A DNA stretch of 13,351 nt. Origin: Terfezia claveryi. Its lineage: Eukaryota > Ascomycota > Pezizomycetes > Pezizales > Pezizaceae. How positions within the stretch are numbered: the stretch's first letter is position 1; each line of letters starts with the position of its first letter. The notes under the pieces are model-generated. The model worked only from the letters and a program-made list of their open reading frames with translations, ran no database searches and was not told the origin of the DNA. The stretch lies in the NCBI GenBank assembly GCA_015179025.1, contig WHUX01000704.1, positions 1 through 13,351 of the forward strand, read 5' to 3'. Shown in pieces: positions 8,399 to 13,351 of the stretch. The position numbers and the translations under genes are program-made.

Positions 8399-11300
8399 CT
8401 ACAACTCCTCCTCCCCACCCAAAACAATCGGCGCTAAACCCTCCACCACACTCTGCACTACCTCCCCATCGAACCCCCCATTGATTCCATTGACCCCACT
8501 GGCCCCGTTGTAGACGGTGGGGAAAGTAGAGTCGTTGGCCAAGTGGAATTTGTCCATTACGGCGCGGTACTAGAAAGGAACGGGTCATGTATCAGTATGA
8601 GGAAGTGGAAAGTCATGCGAGTGCTATGTGGAGGTGGGGGGTTCATGAGTTGGGAAAGCGCGAGGTATAGAAGGAACGGAAAGTATTGAGAGCTGGCAGG
8701 GGTAAATGCTAAGAGCATAGGGAGGATAGATGGGTGGATGGGTGGGAGGAGAGGAAGTAGGTTGGTAGAGATAACTGCTGTGCTCTACTCTACATCACCC
8801 ACCCCTACCTCGCCTCGCCTTATCTCAGCTCATATCCCCATCCAAACCCCAACCCCACCCCTACAACTCCCTGCTCCACCTACACCACTCCCACCCCCCA
8901 TCCTCGGCTCCCCCACACAACCCATCCAAAATTCACTCACCTTAAACCAAAATTCAAACATAGTGCGACCGCCAACCCCACACATACCACCACTGGCCCA
9001 AGTCTCTTGTCAAAATCCTTGCCACTTCTATTCATGATCAGCTTACACCTCTCCAAATACACCCAGTATCCCCAAATGCCCGTAAACAGTGCAATCCCCG
9101 TATACGCTAGCCCGAGAGCGCGGGCAATATTGTTATTTTGCCCCGCTGCGTTGTAAAGACCTAGGGAGAGCGTGGCGAGGAGGATGGAGACATGCTCCCA
9201 TTTGATAAAGGTACGTTGGTTCGCGAGCCAGACTTTCGGCTCGACGTTCACGGGGGTAGAGTGCATGAGTAACTTCTCCGGCTTCCTGACTCCCGGTGGC
9301 AAGCGGTCATCGTCATCGGAGTCGCCGCCAGCCCACTTCTTTGCCTATGTCGTCGGCCATAGCGGGAGGTACTGAATCCAGGGAAGAGGTCTAATAGACT
9401 CGTCTTGGTATTCGTGCGTGGATCACCTACTTCATCGAATCTCTCACTCGCCTGACCACCCAGAAGAAGACTCGACTCTTCCAACTGCTCCGCCTCGTCG
9501 TCGGTGAGCTCCGAGATTTTTGGTGACGGGCCCTTATTCTTTGGCGAGCCTACAGCAAGATTACTATCGGGCTTAAATGATTCACCCCCTTGTTGGCTCC
9601 CAGACCACATCCCGGGTCTGGGGCAGAACCAAACCTCCCTCCAATGGCAAATGCACTTCCGACTCGTAAGCTCCAACGGCGAATTCATCTGCGGCCTGCT
9701 TCGCTTTTCTCTCCTGCTCATTCTGCCAAGCAGTCTCGGGGTTCTTTCGAATATCCTTATCCATCTCCCCGAGCCAGAAGGGAATATGTTGACGTAGTCT
9801 TCGTATAAAGTACTAACTCCATGGACAAACTTGCTAAACCTCGACGCCTCAGAAACCAAATGCGAGTTCATAAGCTCATAGACCCACTTGACGTTCTTTG
9901 GTGGAATCATATCGAGGACCTTGATCTCCAATAATGCATACGGGAAACGGTGGATTTCGCCCTTGCGGATGGACGGAAACGGCCACTCCATATTCGGTTG
10001 GTCAAAATCCTTCTATGCCAATCATCAGGATCACGGCATGGCCGCTCGGGATCAAGTGCATCTTCTCTGATGAATGCCAGGTTCGTATCAAGCGAAACCC
10101 GGATACGGTCATCACCAGGAATCTGGAACGCAGAGCGGTTATACACCGCGCGCATCATAGGCTGGAGATCATTGTCCTTGATGAAGGCCTGGAGGTCCTT
10201 CACCAATGCCTCGTACTTTCCAACATCCTCAGCACTCTTGTCCTGGCGGTCACGCATCTTTTGGAGGGTCCTTTCCAAGTGATACTCCCCGCGGAGGAAC
10301 GCCTCGACGTATTTCCCCTTGAAGGTGATTCTTTCCTCGACTGCACCCTCAAATTCGTCAGTTTGCGCGACTGCGGCGGCGTCGGCATTCGTATTGTCAG
10401 TGGTGATGGAGCCTTGCATGGTCTACGCTCGAGGCTGATCTCGGGGTTGTTTGTAAGGTGGCCATACCAACGGAGACGAAGAGAGGCAGCACCGGGCTTC
10501 TTCTCGATTTTGTCTGTGTAGAGGCTGAATTTTGGATTGTCAAAATAGAGGAGTGGATTGTTGGGTCGCCTTGAGCGATGTCGAGCTGCTTCTTGTGTTG
10601 GGGATTATAAACTAGAACGGGAAGACGACGAACTATGTACGTCTTGACCTCGAGGTAGTTGTCAGGATGAACCCAGACTGTGTTGAGCCGTATTAGCAGA
10701 GTGCATGGATATGTCTTTACTCACTATGGTAGACTTACACTTGTGAGATGTATACCTCTTGCTCGAGGGTTCTTGGCCTGGCTGAATCTCCGCAGGTTCC
10801 GTAGGCTGAGCCTGACCATCAACCTTCCATCTAGATCAAGCTGCTGCCTCACAAATGCGTACATCGCTGACAAGCTATATGATTGATTTTCATTAGCATC
10901 AAACTCTACAAGTGTAGGATATCATGCAGTAGCTCACCGGTAGAGCATGGGACTGTAGACCTCCTTGTTGAATTCCAGCGCACTGAGCCTGACCTGTAAC
11001 AGAGGCCTAACCATGGCCACCACCTTCGCTATTCGCCTTCTTCTTCCCCTTCTCCTCCGACCCCCGCGTGCGCCTATCATGCTTCTTCGCCGCCTTCAAG
11101 AACCCGGTGAAGTTGATGCGGCTAAACTTTTGCAATTGATTAATGTAGTATATTAATCATCCAATTCCTTCAACGTATTCTTCAGGACAGTCTGCTGCTC
11201 TTCCCCTGTAAGTTTTGGGGGTGGTTGTGGTTCTATCCCATTTACACCCAGTTAGCCACACGTCCCCAAAGCTCATTCAATTCAAGATGACGCAAAACTC

Positions 11301-11684
11301 ACCATTCCCCCCCCTCCCTCCCCCTCCCCCACCTTTCCCTTTCCCTTCCCCTGCTCCTCCTCTGCCTTCTTTACCAACCCCTCCAGCCTCTGCTCACACG
11401 CCTCCGTCCTCTCCTTCAACTTCTTACTCATCTCCAACTGAAAGCTATGCACCTTCTCCAGCTGGACATTGACCAGCTCCTCCACAACACACTCTCATCG
11501 TGCTCCGTCCACGGGCGCTCCTCCTCGTCCTGCCTCAGCCTCGCATGGGCAGCTGCGGACTCTCCGCCCTCGGCATCAGAGTCGTCATCGCCCTCGCGGA
11601 GAAGACGCTTGAGCTTGGAATACTCAATGTAGTGGTCACGCCAGGCGGGTAGATTGCCGATTGGAGGGTTTTCCCGAACCGCAT
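8399..11684 (-). CDS. vtc2/vtc3: Vtc2/Vtc3-type subunit of the vacuolar transporter chaperone (polyphosphate polymerase) complex, frame broken by single-base deletions
   Basis: Accessory subunit of the vacuolar VTC complex, which makes polyphosphate from ATP and moves it into the vacuole. Five exons are read from the ATG at 11684-11682 to the TAG at 8401-8399. The SPX inositol-pyrophosphate sensor comes first (MRFGKTLQSAIYPP, WRDHYIEYSKLKRLLRE, and the lysine cluster NFTGFLKAAKKHD near 11100). YPPW fits Vtc2/3, not Vtc4. The VTC tunnel domain follows (WVHPDNYLEVKTYIVRRLP, RLRWYG, ITFKGKYVEAF, IPGDDRIRVSLDTNLAFIRE, FPYALLEIKV, SHLVSEASRFSKFVHGV). An acidic linker (9600-9320) and DUF202 with three membrane helices end it (WEHVSILLATLSLGLYNAA, ALGLAYTGIALFTGIWGYW, GPVVVCVGLAVALCL). 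The frame slips by one missing base near 11644, 11486, 11310, 11156, 11015, 10826, 10550, 10424, 10011, 9781, 9664, 9612, 9332 and 8944. I found no stop codon made by substitution. Either the assembly has local deletion errors or this is a very young pseudogene. Vtc4, the catalytic paralogue, is a less likely identity. Confidence 0.88.
8570..8940 (-). other. vtc intron 4, unusually long
   Basis: Donor GTGAGT at 8940 and acceptor TTTCTAG ending at 8570. At 371 nt it is five to six times longer than the other introns of this gene. It joins CLNFGL to YRAVMDKFHLANDST, the expected end of a fungal VTC subunit. The last exon then runs 56 codons in clean frame to TAG (8401-8399). One A is missing at the boundary (codon for Lys before Tyr), so the exon phases do not match as written. 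Confidence 0.75.
10678..10738 (-). other. vtc intron 3
   Basis: Donor GTAAGT at 10738 is the fungal consensus. Branch-like GCTAATAC precedes the acceptor AACACAG ending at 10678; 61 nt. It splits the Phe codon in RYTSHKF-WVHPDNYLEVK, with both flanks in matching frame and no repair needed. Confidence 0.9.
10875..10937 (-). other. vtc intron 2
   Basis: Donor GTGAGC at 10937, branch-like GCTAAT, acceptor ATATAG ending at 10875; 63 nt. It joins SPMLYR to LSAMYAFVRQQLD in phase 2, a smooth continuation of the region after the SPX domain. Confidence 0.85.
11233..11302 (-). other. vtc intron 1
   Basis: On the - strand the donor GTGAGT starts at 11302, the branch CTAAC is at 11255-11251 and the acceptor ATAG ends at 11233, giving 70 nt. 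A second acceptor CTTACAG ending at 11206 is exactly 27 nt further, so either keeps the same frame. The nearer acceptor has the more usual branch distance. The exon just before it ends in an eight-G run (11307-11314) that must be one base longer for the frames to meet. Confidence 0.7.
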
Positions 11685-12178
11685 GGTGAGGTCGTGGCTG
11701 AGGTATAGGTAAGGAGAGGATGGGCGGGAGAGACGGGTGGCAGTGTACCTCTTGTACTTTGGCCAGTGGGCTCGGGCGGTAGGCTCTCGGGGTAATGATG
11801 CTATCGTTGCCCTTTCGACTGACTATCACTCACTCGAGATCGAGATATACGTGTGAATGGAGGATGATGGAGAACGAGGCTCGATGAGAAGCTGAAGAGG
11901 ATTCGGATTCGAATCCGAATTCGGGGAGGCAGGGGAAAAAAAAATAGCCAGAGCACCTGACAGGCAGACAGGATTCCGAATTGCAGCACTGCAGAAGGGC
12001 AGAATCTCGCTCGCCAATAAAGTCCCGCCTGCCACGAGACGAGCGGCGCGTGGGGCTTCCTTCTGCAGCTTGCGCTTTGCTGCGACAGGCCCGATGCGGA
12101 TACAACATGTAGTCGAGTATACCCACCAGTATGAGCTCGAGATATATCTGAGAAAGAAAAAAAAAAAAAGGTAGAGCC
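11685..12178 (-). promoter_or_regulatory. upstream region of the vtc gene, with the 3' end of the next - strand gene
   Basis: The - strand leader directly before the vtc ATG reads CCTCACC, with no upstream gene start visible. A perfect 20-bp palindrome at 11901-11920 lies about 220-240 bp upstream of the ATG. I did not find CACGTG, the Pho4/NUC-1 core that drives VTC genes in phosphate starvation in yeast. The only near match is CACGTA on the - strand at about 11849-11854. Part of 12000-12178 may be coding for the downstream portion of the gene at 12179-12687. Confidence 0.4.
11901..11920. promoter_or_regulatory. perfect 20-bp palindrome upstream of vtc
   Basis: ATTCGGATTCGAATCCGAAT equals its own reverse complement. 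It contains inverted CGG and CCG triplets eight bases apart (CGG-N8-CCG), a layout used by Zn2Cys6 dimers. The identity of any binding factor is unknown. Confidence 0.5.
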
Positions 12179-12687
12179 CTACAGAAGATGCCCTCTTGCA
12201 GGCGTTTGATGGCCTTCGCCCAAAACACCGAGACACCGAAAACACCCAAAAACACCCAAAAAAACACCCGAAAACACCAAAAACCACAAAAACACCCCCT
12301 CGTGCGGAATAAACGCCTCTCCGATTCGCCCTTTCGTGCCTAGTTTAAACTGCATCGGGGTAAACATCATCTCCACAGCATTGGATAGCAGTACCTGGAC
12401 TTGGTGGTAGAGCAGGAAGCCGTCCAGTATCCTGTCGAGTATCACTGCCTCGTAACCCGCTGCAGCTACGGCTTCGAATTGGCCACCACATCTTGAAGAT
12501 GCCACTCCCAATAATTCTGGTACCCCATAGCATACTGGGCTCCAATTCTTACTGCCGATACGGATCCCCTCTCGAGGGCAAATGCCATCTCTCTAGACTC
12601 TCTTTCAGACCCTTTGACTTTGTTAGATAAACTCCAGCTTGGTAAGGCCGAATGTCTTGTTGCGTTGTACAGGCTGAGAACATCCAT
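12179..12687 (-). CDS. unrecognised protein gene fragment, frame broken by single-base deletions
   Basis: I do not recognise this protein. Reading the - strand from the ATG at 12687-12685, a continuous peptide appears if one base is restored near 12662, 12626, 12590 and 12480. Its pieces are MDVLSLYNA, NKTFGLTKLEFI, LTKSKGLKESLE, MAFALERGSVSAVRIGAQY with AMGYQNYWEWHLQDVVAN, FEAVAAAGYEAVILDRILDG and FLLYHQVQVLLSNAVEMMF. The pieces have normal protein-like composition and flow into one another, unlike the neighbouring open frames. The part from 12300 to 12220 is Phe/Val/Gly-rich because it reads through a minisatellite, and may instead be an intron. A second hydrophobic stretch (LSQIYLELILVGILDYML, about 12150-12100) in another frame could be a later exon. 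The end is therefore uncertain. It is transcribed in the same direction as vtc and ends about 500 bp before it. Confidence 0.42.
12220..12298. repeat. degenerate A/C minisatellite, unit about 9-11 bp
   Basis: Repeats of AAAACACCC with varying A number and occasional G occupy this stretch, about seven units. On the - strand it reads as T/G-rich repeats encoding Phe-Val-Gly-type residues in the gene fragment at 12179-12687. Confidence 0.8.
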
Positions 12688-13351
12688 TCTCTCACTCCGC
12701 CAAGCCCTTCTCCCAAAATTTTCCCAACAAAACCACGCCAAGCCCGCTCCCCAACCCCACCTATAAATCCACAGAATCTCACCATTCCCCCATTCACCAC
12801 AATTCACCACCATTCTACCACCACCACTGCTGCTTCTGGTACGACCCCCATTATTGATCATCCCCCAAAAAATACACTGCCCAATACAATGATGACTCCA
12901 GGCATTTGGCTTTAGCTCGTTTCCAGCCCTTCACTCCGGTGTTTGCTGGTAGCTCGACGATGATGAAAACCAACCGCTACCTTATAATTTTGTCTGAAGC
13001 TTTTTTTTCACTCCCATGTTGTTTTTACACAAATACTACCAAGCTTCCTCCCTCTAGGAAATGTTGGGATGAGAAAGCTAACTATTCTTTTGGCGCAGAC
13101 TCTGGTTTAGGTATGGGAAGTTGCTATATGTTGAGGGTTGGTTTGGGGAAGAAGAGATGGAATGGAATTGGCTGTTAGCGAGGTGGGGCTGAGACGGAGA
13201 TGTGACAGATTGGCATTTGGAGAAGCACATGCGTTTATGACATCTGCTGTACTTGTGAGAGCATATAAGTAGTAAATTCATCTCACCTCGGTCATTAGAC
13301 AATGTGGCTCATCAAGAGATGTGACTGGAGATGCGCTCTAAGACAGGGGCT
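12688..13351. other. right-end region without a recognised gene
   Basis: 12690-12900 is C/A-rich on the + strand with many Pro and Thr codons in every frame, typical of promoter DNA. It also holds TATAAAT on the + strand at 12762-12768. The 90-codon frame at 12906-13178 and the 74-codon frame on the opposite strand have no recognisable features. This is probably the upstream region of the - strand gene fragment at 12179-12687, possibly shared with a + strand gene beyond the window. Confidence 0.4.

Noticed and set aside
8211..8588. 125-codon Gly/Trp-rich frame on the - strand
   Set aside because: It reads the last vtc exon in the wrong frame; the correct frame ends at 8399 with the expected VTC tail.
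8738..9037. Pro-rich 99-codon frame on the + strand
   Set aside because: It is antisense to vtc intron 4 and the last helix exon. The proline content comes from the C-rich intron complement.
10929..10953. tRNA-like D-arm sequence (GTAGCTCACCGGTAGAGCA) on the + strand
   Set aside because: The first half resembles an A box, but no matching anticodon stem, T-arm or acceptor stem follows. The bases are explained by the vtc exon/intron 2 junction on the other strand.
11215..11472. Pro/Ser-rich 85-codon frame on the + strand
   Set aside because: It is antisense to the SPX exon and intron 1 of vtc, where a G-rich coding stretch produces proline codons on the opposite strand.
374..12687. Programmed frameshifting or an unusual genetic system such as that of Euplotes
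   Set aside because: Breaks need a base added, not skipped, and they show no shared slippery motif or stop-codon context. The 3.2-kb vid28 gene uses one uninterrupted standard frame.
1..13351. CRISPR array, rRNA or bacterial-type operon features
   Set aside because: There are no regularly spaced repeats, no rRNA motifs, and the genes contain spliceosomal introns; the window is fungal.

Overview
This window looks like nuclear DNA of a filamentous ascomycete (Pezizomycotina-type). The reasons are short GT-AG introns of about 50-80 nt with CTAAC-like branch sites, a Fot1/pogo-type DNA transposon, and two genes with fungal-style architecture: a GID/CTLH ubiquitin-ligase armadillo subunit and a VTC polyphosphate-polymerase subunit. 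The species cannot be named from the sequence alone.

Layout. (1) 1-188: non-coding flank with a cluster of overlapping inverted repeats. (2) 189-2813: a structurally complete but coding-dead pogo/Fot1-like transposon of 2,625 bp, with 43-bp terminal inverted repeats (41/43 identical) and a flanking TA at each end. Its transposase (374-2517) still shows the N-terminal helix-turn-helix and the three catalytic Asp codons, but spread over several reading frames. (3) 2816-3776: upstream region of the next gene, with two CCG-N10-CGG motifs, one of them a perfect 16-bp palindrome. (4) 3777-7016, + strand: an intact armadillo-repeat gene matching Vid28/Gid5 (human ARMC8), with a likely 51-nt in-frame intron at 4030-4080. 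(5) 7017-8398: intergenic region between convergent genes, carrying only simple repeats, plus an unusual 68-codon open stretch directly after the Vid28 stop codon. (6) 8399-11684, - strand: a Vtc2/Vtc3-type gene (SPX domain, VTC polymerase-like domain, three-helix DUF202 membrane domain) in five exons, interrupted by about 14 single-base deletions. (7) 11685-12178: its upstream region, with a perfect 20-bp palindrome. (8) About 12179-12687, - strand: an unrecognised gene fragment with the same kind of frameshifts and an A/C-rich minisatellite. (9) 12688-13351: no gene seen.

The most striking pattern crosses gene boundaries. Where the intended frame can be followed, almost every disruption in the transposase N-terminal half, the VTC gene and the 12.2-12.7 kb gene is a loss of one base, usually in a short homopolymer. 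Splice sites and protein sequence around the breaks are otherwise well kept. The 3.2-kb Vid28 gene lying between them has no such break. This fits regional uncorrected deletion errors in the assembly better than ordinary pseudogene decay. I do not see a convincing new multi-gene system here. Vid28/Gid5 (catabolite-triggered protein degradation) and VTC (phosphate storage) are not known partners, and their convergent placement does not imply a joint function.
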